Below, one piece after another: positions 57,811 to 64,000 of a stretch of 64,000 nt of DNA. Position 1 is the stretch's first letter, and each line of letters starts with the position of its first letter. This DNA comes from DASSNU01 sp035701265 (lineage in GTDB: Bacteria > Gemmatimonadota > Gemmatimonadetes > Gemmatimonadales > Gemmatimonadaceae): assembly GCA_035701265.1 (NCBI GenBank), contig DASSNU010000021.1, positions 248,001 to 312,000 on the forward strand, read 5' to 3'. The notes under the pieces were generated by a model. It saw nothing but the letters and a program-made list of their open reading frames with translations, did not search any database and was not told the origin of the DNA. Both the position numbers and the translations under genes were made by a program.

Positions 57811-59220
57811 TCAGAAGTGGGCGTTCAGGCTGAACGACCAGACGTTGGCATCGAGCGTGTAGAACCCGCTGTTCAGCTCCGCCGCCGTCTGCGCCCGCGA
57901 TGTGCGCTCCACGATCCGCCCGCGCCGCCCCTGCGATTCCACACGCAGGTACGTCGCATCGAGCGAGAGGTGGTCCGTCACCGGAACTCCCACTCCCAAA
58001 GTCAGGTTGTACCGGTCCATGTCCGGCAGAATCGGTGAGACGGTGACGTCGGGCACGGGCGTCTGCACGAAGTTGAAGCCGGCCCGTCCCATGATCTGTC
58101 TCGGGAATGCGTACTCGATGCCGGACCGGAACGACCACGAGTCCTCGTAGTCCTGGATGAGCCGCTGATCGGGAGCCGCTCCCGCGAAGTTGATGTCCAA
58201 CTCCTTGAACGCGGACCAGTCGACCCACGCCACGTCGAACGACAGCTTGGTGCGCGGGAGTCCGCTGTAGCCGATCCCGACCTCGGCCTGTGCCGGATGA
58301 TGGATGCTCGTGCTCGCGCCCTGGTTGGAGAGCGGGCCGCCGGGGGCGAACTGCGCCGCGAGGACCGCGTCCAGCGGCGTGCCCGCGGGGATGGTGTCTC
58401 CGGTGGGCAGGGGAAGGGGCGCAGGGATCACCCGGGCAGTCGCCACCTGCTCGAACGTCGCCTTCGCGTCGTCGTAGGAGAATTCGAGCTTGGACAGGTA
58501 GCGCGCGCCCACCTCGATGGTGGGGGTGATCTGCCCGTGAATGCCCACGTTGAAGCCGTAGGCCACGTCGCTCCCCTCGATCGCGCCGCGCGCGAACTCG
58601 GTGCCGAACGGAATCCCCAGCAGCCCGAACGTGATTGGCGTGCCGAGCGCCGCTGAGCCTGGCACGATCTGCTGAGACAGGTCGATCGACTGGCGAAGGC
58701 TCACCTGCGAGTACCCCACCACCGGTCCGCCGCCGACCGACCAGCCCGGCGCGAACGCATAGGCGACGTTCCCCTGGAAGTAGACCGACGTGAGCGATGC
58801 CCGCTGCGCCACGAACCGTCCGGGGAAGTCCGCATTCCACTGGGTGGTGAGACCGTATGGGACGTACGCGCCGGCTCCGAACGCCCACCGTCCGCGTGCG
58901 TAGTTCATGAACAGATGGAGCGGCCAGCGCGTGGCCACCGTGTTGTCGTCCACCCGCCCGGTGCTGTCATGGGTGAACGACCCACCCAGATCGATCGCCG
59001 CGACGCCGACGTACATCGAGAAGCCGGGGAGAAGCGTCGCCGCCGCGGGGTTCCAGTAGATCACCGACGCATCCCGGCACGGCGCGCCGGTCCCGGAGTG
59101 GCCGCGCGCCACCGCGCACGTGCCGATCTCGTTGAGGCCGAACCCCTGCGCGCGGACGCCGGATGCTCCGGCGACGCAGACCATGGCGGTGAGCGTCCCG
59201 AGAACGAGCCTTCGTTGCAT
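57811..59220 (-). CDS. FadL/OmpP1/TodX-family outer-membrane protein
   Basis: About 469 aa with signal peptide MQRRLVLGTLTAMVCVAGAS and cleavage near VRA-QG. The mature start GFGLNEIGTCAVARGHSG and YWNPAAATLLPG (the NPAA motif) are FadL hallmarks, and the rest alternates as beta-barrel strands to a C-terminal aromatic (LNAHF). FadL-type channels take up hydrophobic compounds. A GAGGGGGGC Shine-Dalgarno precedes ATG 59220, so the longer upstream start is rejected. The lipoprotein hydrolase gene follows. Confidence 0.85.
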   Translation of the reverse strand: MQRRLVLGTLTAMVCVAGASGVRAQGFGLNEIGTCAVARGHSGTGAPCRDASVIYWNPAAATLLPGFSMYVGVAAIDLGGSFTHDSTGRVDDNTVATRWPLHLFMNYARGRWAFGAGAYVPYGLTTQWNADFPGRFVAQRASLTSVYFQGNVAYAFAPGWSVGGGPVVGYSQVSLRQSIDLSQQIVPGSAALGTPITFGLLGIPFGTEFARGAIEGSDVAYGFNVGIHGQITPTIEVGARYLSKLEFSYDDAKATFEQVATARVIPAPLPLPTGDTIPAGTPLDAVLAAQFAPGGPLSNQGASTSIHHPAQAEVGIGYSGLPRTKLSFDVAWVDWSAFKELDINFAGAAPDQRLIQDYEDSWSFRSGIEYAFPRQIMGRAGFNFVQTPVPDVTVSPILPDMDRYNLTLGVGVPVTDHLSLDATYLRVESQGRRGRIVERTSRAQTAAELNSGFYTLDANVWSFSLNAHF

Positions 59221-59296
59221 GTGCCCCCCCTCGCGTGGAAGTGGGCGCGGCACCCTGAGCCGCCCTGCACGCCGCTGGAGATCTCAGCGGGCCGGA

Positions 59297-59331
59297 GGCA
59301 CCATGGTGCCGCACTGATGAGTGCCGCACTG
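59297..59331. promoter_or_regulatory. Operator-like palindrome and direct repeats upstream of the porin gene
   Basis: A perfect 14-bp palindrome GGCACCATGGTGCC (59297-59310) overlaps two 11-bp direct repeats GTGCCGCACTG (59306-59316 and 59321-59331, 15-bp period). They lie 77-111 bp upstream of the porin ATG and ~150 bp upstream of the divergent glycosidase gene. A regulator-binding site is plausible; the regulator is unknown. Confidence 0.4.
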
Positions 59332-59482
59332 TGGGTGCAGCGCGAAAAACCCTGATGTGATAGCCACTGCCTGCGCCGCAGCCGCGCACGCGGCATCAGT
59401 TGCACCACGCGCTGGGCGCGTTGACGGGGGCAGGCTAGACTATCATTGTACCATCATACCTGTCAACCGAATCGCGTACCCC

Positions 59483-61273
59483 GTGAGCCGATCGCCGATC
59501 CCCGACATCCCCTGGCAGGTCACGGGCAATCACTGGCTGTCGCTCCCCTGCATTCATCCTGCCGACGGATCCATCCACGCCCTCGGGATGCTCCATCGTG
59601 GTGCTCGTGCGGCCGTCGAATTTGCGGGACACGAGCACTTCCTCGCCGGACAGGGACCGGCGCTGCTCGCTCCCGCCATCACGGTCGATGGCGATCCGGT
59701 CGCCCTCGCCGCCCAGGGGCTGGCGTGGGAGCGCGCCCTCGGCTGGCTCCCCACCTTTGCCGCCACCGTAGGAGCGGAGTCGCTCGTCGTGCGCGGCTCC
59801 ATCTTCGCCCCGCACGGACGCGACGCCGATAGCGCGGGCGCCGTCTACGTGCTCGCGGTGGAGAACCGCGGCGATCGCGCGCGGCGTGTCTCCGTCGCGT
59901 TGGAGGGAGCGTTGGGGCACCGCCAGCTCCGCGTGCGCACGCCGCGCCCGTTCGGCGACGCGCACCGCGCCAGCGTGTCGGCAGACGGGATCGTGATCCT
60001 CGAAGGATCCGCGCTCCCCGGACTCGTCGCCCTGGCCGTGGCCGCCGAGGATGACGCCGAGGTGATGGTGCACGACGGAGCGGTCCCCAGATTTTCGCTC
60101 GCGCACACGGTAGACCTCGCCCCGGGCGAGAGCCGCAGCGTCGCGTTCTACCTTGCCGTCGGCGCCGAGCGAGACGCGGCACGCGCCGTGGCCGCGGTGC
60201 TCCGCCGGCGCGGCTGGAGCGAGCTCCTCTCCCTCACCCGCGAATCGCTGGCGCACCTGGAGCAGTCGGTGGGGCACGACGGACTGGACCGGCTGCTCAA
60301 TCGCAATCTGCTCTTCGCGTACTTCTACGGCGTGGGACGCGCGCTGGACGACGCGCATTTCTACCTCGTGCGCACGCGCACCCCATCGCATGCGCTGGGT
60401 GTCACGGTGCGCGACTGGGAGGCGCTCTCGTGGACGCTCCCGGCCGTGCAGCTCGCCGACGTGGCGCTCGCGCGCGAGCTGCTGCTGCGCGTGTGCGAGC
60501 TGCACGGCTACGCTCCCGGCAGCGGCGTTCACTATCTGGACGGCAATCTCTTCGAGCCGGGCTTCACGCTCGAAGGCGCCGCTGCGTACGCGCTCGCGGT
60601 CGACCGGTACATCCGCGAATCGGGCGACGAGCAGGTGGTGGACGAACAGGTGCTCGCCGAGACGCTCTATCTGGCGTGGGAAGACCTGGCCGCGCGGCGC
60701 GACGCCCACGTCCCGCTCTACAGCTCGGAGGTCTCGCTCGCCGGCGAGCCGCTGCGCCGCCCGTTCACGCTCCATGGGAACGCCGTGGTCGCGCAGGCGC
60801 TCGATGTGCTGCGCCACACGCTGGACGAGGAGACCGCACGCGAAGTGGAGGATCCGGAGGCGGTGCGCGCCGCGTTGCGCCGCCATTTCGGCGTGGAGCG
60901 GGAGGGGCGCGTCACCTTCGCCGCCGCCGTCGACCTGGCCGGCAACGTGGACGACGAGCACGACGCGCTCGCTTCCGCCTACTGGCTCCCGCTCTACGAA
61001 GCCGTGGAGCACCACGACTCGGCGTACCGTCGCACCGTGCGCGCGCTCGCCACCGAGCCCGCGCTCCTCGCCGCGCAGTGCGCGCGACTCATGGGCCCCG
61101 ATGCCGGGAAGGTGCTGCAGTGGCTGCGCCGCGCACCGCTCGACAACGGCATCGCGGCGGAAATGGTGGACGCCGACGGTCGCGCTGTGGCGAACGGCGG
61201 CGACGCGGCCGTGGCGGCACTCCTCGCGTGGAGTATCTGGTACGCCGTGCACGCGCTTGGCGTGCATCCGTAG
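59483..61273 (+). CDS. Six-hairpin glycosidase-like protein
   Basis: About 596 aa, no signal peptide. An N-terminal beta-sandwich-like region (~1-250: LPCIHPADGSIHALGML, HGRDADSAGAVYVLAVENRG) is followed by an (alpha/alpha)6-barrel-like half with RNLLFAYFYGVGRALDD, VRDWEALSWTLPAVQLAD, YLDGNLFEPGFTLEGAAAYALAVDRY and DEHDALASAYWLPLYE. The layout recalls glycogen-debranching and GH15/GH63-type enzymes; conserved acidic residues (RDWE, DDEHD) could be catalytic, but I cannot name family or substrate. GTG 59483 is chosen because conserved-looking sequence starts there; an open frame extends upstream to 59321. Confidence 0.55.
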   Translation: MSRSPIPDIPWQVTGNHWLSLPCIHPADGSIHALGMLHRGARAAVEFAGHEHFLAGQGPALLAPAITVDGDPVALAAQGLAWERALGWLPTFAATVGAESLVVRGSIFAPHGRDADSAGAVYVLAVENRGDRARRVSVALEGALGHRQLRVRTPRPFGDAHRASVSADGIVILEGSALPGLVALAVAAEDDAEVMVHDGAVPRFSLAHTVDLAPGESRSVAFYLAVGAERDAARAVAAVLRRRGWSELLSLTRESLAHLEQSVGHDGLDRLLNRNLLFAYFYGVGRALDDAHFYLVRTRTPSHALGVTVRDWEALSWTLPAVQLADVALARELLLRVCELHGYAPGSGVHYLDGNLFEPGFTLEGAAAYALAVDRYIRESGDEQVVDEQVLAETLYLAWEDLAARRDAHVPLYSSEVSLAGEPLRRPFTLHGNAVVAQALDVLRHTLDEETAREVEDPEAVRAALRRHFGVEREGRVTFAAAVDLAGNVDDEHDALASAYWLPLYEAVEHHDSAYRRTVRALATEPALLAAQCARLMGPDAGKVLQWLRRAPLDNGIAAEMVDADGRAVANGGDAAVAALLAWSIWYAVHALGVHP

Positions 61274-61389
61274 CGGCGCGGTCACGCGGCGGCCGCGGAA
61301 CGGCGACCGCGAAACGGTGGCAGCGACCGTCATTCCGCTCTGTTGCGTGCTGCCAGCTCGCGCGCAGGCGCGTGCGCGTGACGGGGCTC

Positions 61390-61418
61390 TTGTCGGGTGA
61401 CGCCGGCACACCTACCTT
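61390..61418 (+). promoter_or_regulatory. Promoter of tRNA-Gly
   Basis: TTGTCG (61390-61395), 17-nt spacer, TACCTT (61413-61418), 11 nt before the mature tRNA-Gly 5' end. The same -35 (TTGTCG) occurs at recJ and the same -10 at hemW. Confidence 0.75.
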
Positions 61419-61429
61419 CACGGTGGCAT

Positions 61430-61502
61430 GCGGGAATAGCTCAGTTGGTAGAGCACAACCTTGCCAAGGTTGGGGTCGCGGGTTCGAGTCCCGTTTCCCG
61501 CT
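61430..61502 (+). tRNA. tRNA-Gly (anticodon GCC)
   Basis: A 73-nt cloverleaf: acceptor GCGGGAA/TTCCCGC, D-stem GCTC/GAGC, anticodon stem CAACC/GGTTG around TTGCCAA (anticodon GCC), T-loop TTCGAGT. CCA is not encoded. Confidence 0.96.
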
Positions 61503-61534
61503 CTGGATTGTCCAGTCACCGCGCTGTGTTCGCC

Positions 61535-61566
61535 GCGCGGGCACCGCAATGGTGCCCGCGCTTTGT
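61535..61566 (+). terminator. Terminator of tRNA-Gly
   Basis: An 11-bp stem GCGCGGGCACC/GGTGCCCGCGC (61535-61545 with 61551-61561), 5-nt loop, followed by TTTGT. A short U-tract makes it a plausible intrinsic terminator separating tRNA-Gly from tRNA-Leu. Confidence 0.7.
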
Positions 61567-61630
61567 ACAGCGATGCCGAACATCGCGCGGTGGTGCACGG
61601 CTCAGCTTCGTGCCGCCGCCGAGCGCGTGC

Positions 61631-61713
61631 ACCCGGGTGGCGAAATGGTAGACGCGGGGGACTTAAAATCCCCTGGGGGCAACCCCATGCGGGTTCGATT
61701 CCCGCCCCGGGTA
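61631..61713 (+). tRNA. tRNA-Leu (anticodon TAA)
   Basis: An 83-nt class II tRNA: acceptor ACCCGGG/CCCGGGT, anticodon loop CTTAAAA (anticodon TAA), long variable arm with GGGG/CCCC, T-stem GCGGG/CCCGC with loop TTCGATT, discriminator A as expected for Leu. CCA is not encoded. The first base is A rather than the more usual G. Confidence 0.93.
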
Positions 61714-61857
61714 TGACGTGGTGCCGCGCGTCCATCCGCCCTTCTCCCGCATGGCGCTACGGCGTGAAATGAAATCAGGCATGTGGGATTCGATCTGTGC
61801 TTCACCACGCCTCGGCTGCTCCGGGCGTGCGCGCTCCAGTTCCACAATGGAGGGCTG

Positions 61858-63453
61858 ATGAGCGTTCGGGTCGCGCGCCTCGCGCTCTGCACCATCGCTG
61901 CGATCATCACCGCAGCGTTCAGTGTGCGCGATCCTCGCCACGGTCGCCACGAGGCGGCGCCGAGCGGGTACGGGCCGCCCGCCCTCCGCGATCGCATCCG
62001 CGCGTACCGCGTGGCGCACGAGGGAAGCATCGTGCGCGAGCTGGCCGAGCTCGTGGCCATCCCGAACGTGGCGCGCGACAGTGCCGGCATCCGGCGCAAC
62101 GTGGCGCATCTCAGCACCATGCTCGAGCGGCGCGGCTTTCAGGTGCGCGAGCTGGCCGCGGAGGGAGGATCGCCGCCTCTCCTTGCCGAGCTGCGCGTGC
62201 CGGGTGCCCGTCGCACGATCGTCGTCTACGCGCACTACGACGGCCAGCCGGTGGATCCGGCCGCGTGGGCCACGCCGCCGTGGACGCCGGTGTTGCGCGA
62301 CGCGTCGCTCGAGGAGGGGGGACGCGAGCGCCCTCTCCCCACCGACTCCGGCGCCCGCGTGGGTGGCGAGTGGCGTCTCTATGGCCGCTCGGCGAGCGAC
62401 GACAAGGCGCCCATCGTCGCGCTCCTCACGGCGGTCGATGCGCTGCGCGCACAGCGGATCCCGCTCACCGTGAACCTCGCGCTCTTTCTCGACGGCGAGG
62501 AGGAGGCCGGCTCGCCGCACCTGAATCAGGTGCTCGCCGCAAATGCCGATCTCCTGCGCGCCGACCTCTGGCTCTTTGCCGACGGACCGGTACACCAGTC
62601 GCGCCGCCCGCAGGTGGTGTTCGGTGCGCGAGGCGTGATGGGGCTCGAGCTCACCCTGTACGGCCCGCTGCGTCCGCTGCACAGCGGGCACTACGGCAAC
62701 TGGGCACCCAACCCGGCAACGGAGCTGGCGCACCTTCTGTCAGGCATGCGCGATGACGACGGCCGCGTTCTCATCGATGGGTTCTACGACGACGTGACGC
62801 CCGTCTCTGCCGCCGACCGTGCGGCGCTGCACGACGCGCCACAGGTGGACGACTCGCTCCGCCGTGCACTGGGCATCGCGCGCTCGGAGGGAAATGACGC
62901 ACCGCTCGCGGAGCGGATCATGCTCCCCGCGCTCAACGTGCGCGGCATCTCTGCGGGGCGGGTGGGGAACGCGGCAGCGAACGCCATCCCGACCGAAGCG
63001 ACGGCGTCCATCGACTTTCGACTGGTGCCCGCGCAGCGCCCCGAACGCGTGCGGGCGCTGGTGGAAGAGCACCTGCGCCGCCACCGCTACTGGGTGGTGC
63101 ACGACAGCGCGGACAGCGCCACGCGCGCGTCGCACGCCCGGGTGGTCCGGCTGCAATGGGAGGCGGGCTACCGCGCGGTGCGCACACCGCTCGACCTCCC
63201 GGTGTCGCGCGCGATCATGCGCATCGTCGGCGACGTCTCCGAACGGCCGCCGGTCACCGTCCCGTTGCTGGGTGGCAGCCTGCCGCTCGCCTCGTTCGAG
63301 GACGCGCTCCACGTCCCCGTGATCGTCCTGCCGATCGTCAATCACGACAACAACCAGCACGCAGCCAACGAGAACGTCCGCATGCAGAACGTGTGGGATG
63401 GGATCGAGCTCTTCGGCGCCGTGCTCGCCAGGCTGGGCACCGAATGGCCGTGA
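61858..63453 (+). CDS. M20-family metallopeptidase (dipeptidase-like), probably exported
   Basis: About 531 aa zinc peptidase. A signal-anchor-like segment (LALCTIAAIITAAFSV) suggests export. Metal-ligand motifs are YAHYDGQPVD, the bridging Asp in RSASDDKAP, DGEEEAGSPH with the catalytic Glu, and a late HDNNQHAANE histidine. The dimerisation domain is present (~225-400). It resembles carboxypeptidase-G2/CNDP-type dipeptidases. GGAGGG precedes ATG 61858; a longer in-frame start at 61783 runs into the post-tRNA spacer. Confidence 0.88.
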   Translation: MSVRVARLALCTIAAIITAAFSVRDPRHGRHEAAPSGYGPPALRDRIRAYRVAHEGSIVRELAELVAIPNVARDSAGIRRNVAHLSTMLERRGFQVRELAAEGGSPPLLAELRVPGARRTIVVYAHYDGQPVDPAAWATPPWTPVLRDASLEEGGRERPLPTDSGARVGGEWRLYGRSASDDKAPIVALLTAVDALRAQRIPLTVNLALFLDGEEEAGSPHLNQVLAANADLLRADLWLFADGPVHQSRRPQVVFGARGVMGLELTLYGPLRPLHSGHYGNWAPNPATELAHLLSGMRDDDGRVLIDGFYDDVTPVSAADRAALHDAPQVDDSLRRALGIARSEGNDAPLAERIMLPALNVRGISAGRVGNAAANAIPTEATASIDFRLVPAQRPERVRALVEEHLRRHRYWVVHDSADSATRASHARVVRLQWEAGYRAVRTPLDLPVSRAIMRIVGDVSERPPVTVPLLGGSLPLASFEDALHVPVIVLPIVNHDNNQHAANENVRMQNVWDGIELFGAVLARLGTEWP

Positions 63454-63564
63454 CGTCGCGCTGCTGAACGTGTGGCGGCACCCGTGTGATGATCGCCTCG
63501 CATGCGCATGGTCTCAGCGCGCCAACGGAAGACACGGTTTTCTTGAGCGACGGATCCGATGCAA

Positions 63565-63599
63565 CGAGGGTGGCTCGCATCGTTCGCGAGCCACCCTCG
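63565..63599. terminator. Hairpin between converging M20 peptidase and zinc-ribbon genes
   Basis: A perfect 14-bp stem (63565-63578 with 63586-63599) and 7-nt loop in the 210-bp gap between convergent genes. Neither side has a U-tract. Probable bidirectional terminator. Confidence 0.6.
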
Positions 63600-63663
63600 A
63601 GTGGTGCAGTCACCCCGGCCGTACAGCAGGCGAAGCGCTACACGGCACGGGGTAGGGTGAAGG

Positions 63664-64000
63664 TCAGAAGGGAACCGCGGAGTCGCCCAGAATCAGCGAT
63701 TCCGTCTCGGTCTCTCCCTGCGTCGTGGCGTCATCACGAGCGGTGGCGGCCTTGGCGCTCTCGCGCGGGGGCCAGATCACGCCGTCGCAGTTGCGGTCGC
63801 GGCACTTGAAGTCCGGTGCGCGCGGGTTGCGCTTGCCGAGTCGGTTGTCCCACATCCGTCCCCCGCACTTGGGACAGGAGGGCACGTCGCTCGACGGACT
63901 TCCCGCCGCATCGCGGGCGGCCGCATCGCGGGCGATCGAGAGCGCACCGGCTCCTGCGAGGGCGCTGCGGCGCGCCTTACGCTCGGCGGGTGCGTTCTCC
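63664..64000 (-). CDS. C4 zinc-ribbon protein, C-terminal part (5' end beyond the window)
   Basis: At least 111 residues, open to the window edge on the minus strand. An Ala/Arg-rich segment containing two copies of the pentapeptide ARDAA leads to a zinc ribbon: CPKCGGRMWDNR ... DFKCRDRNCDGVIWPP, four cysteines in C-x2-C and C-x4-C pairs. The rest is an acidic, Thr/Glu-rich tail. Such ribbons end some phage-type single-strand-DNA-binding or recombination proteins, but the main domain is outside the window and no function is assigned. Confidence 0.7.
   Translation of the reverse strand, partial: ENAPAERKARRSALAGAGALSIARDAAARDAAGSPSSDVPSCPKCGGRMWDNRLGKRNPRAPDFKCRDRNCDGVIWPPRESAKAATARDDATTQGETETESLILGDSAVPF
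63905..63934. repeat. Two tandem 15-bp repeats
   Basis: GCCGCATCGCGGGCG occurs twice in a row inside the zinc-ribbon gene and encodes the repeated ARDAA pentapeptide. Being 15 bp, copy changes would keep the frame. Confidence 0.85.

Noticed and set aside
61274..61389. Small gene between the glycosidase and tRNA-Gly
   Set aside because: Open frames here are continuations of noise frames without ribosome-binding sites; nothing supportable.
1..64000. CRISPR arrays, prophage, toxin-antitoxin or restriction systems
   Set aside because: No spaced direct-repeat array, phage structural genes, or recognisable defence genes were found anywhere in the window.

Overview
The window is 64 kb of dense, strongly GC-rich bacterial chromosome with very short intergenic gaps, many GTG starts and many 4-nt stop/start overlaps. 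The cell is Gram-negative in architecture: it has an MlaE-MlaF-MlaD lipid transporter, a heptose-7-phosphate kinase, a FadL-type outer-membrane protein and a lipoprotein with an LAGC lipobox. The gene order and the 6-bladed beta-propeller type suggest Gemmatimonadota; that is an inference, not a proof. Almost everything is core housekeeping. There is no CRISPR array, prophage, rRNA operon or intact mobile element.

Layout. 1-1.5 kb: the 3' end of a LEA14-type protein, then hflX. 1.5-7.2 kb: an orphan GltD-like FAD/Fe-S oxidoreductase on the minus strand, then a NusG paralogue leading a wbpA-wbpB-wbpD-like set for a UDP-acetamido-sugar acid. 7.2-8.6 kb: tRNA-Val, tRNA-Ile2 and hldE1 (minus). 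8.8-13.4 kb: mlaEFD, an EamA transporter and an asparaginase-II protein. 13.4-17.5 kb: a CMD protein, obgE, dprA and hemW. 17.5-21.7 kb: hrcA, dnaJ, prmA, rsmE and a HIT protein. 21.8-29.9 kb: rpsU, yqeY, mutS2, dnaG, a zinc-ribbon coiled-coil protein, recJ and rsmD. 30-34.8 kb: coaD and pta, followed by a STAS / RsbW-kinase / SpoIIE-phosphatase partner-switch set, then rsmA. 34.8-38.4 kb: rex (minus) with its operator, a divergent arginine deiminase, a DEDDh exonuclease and an MBL hydrolase. 38.4-43.4 kb: infC-rpmI-rplT-pheS-pheT behind a structured leader. 43.4-53.7 kb: a coiled-coil gene, zapA, rny, folD, xseA, xseB, ispA, dxs, nadK and recN. 53.7-59.5 kb is the accessory-looking part: an IS256-family transposase relic, a secreted beta-propeller with a small Cys-rich secreted protein, and a minus-strand FadL-like porin/SGNH lipoprotein pair. 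59.5-64 kb: a six-hairpin glycosidase-like protein, tRNA-Gly, tRNA-Leu, an M20 peptidase and the 3' end of a zinc-ribbon protein.

Regulation is the most informative layer. A near-perfect Rex operator precedes rex. The infC leader folds into a U-tract terminator competing with an upstream hairpin, and infC itself starts at AUU. Good sigma70-like promoters sit so close to the hrcA, recJ and possibly hemW start codons that leaderless mRNAs are predicted. Several strong hairpins at transcription-unit ends lack a U-tract. I see no wholly unknown multigene system. The best leads are the Rex circuit, the infC attenuator, the pta-linked partner-switch operon, the NusG paralogue with a degraded KOW domain, and the propeller/Cys-rich pair.
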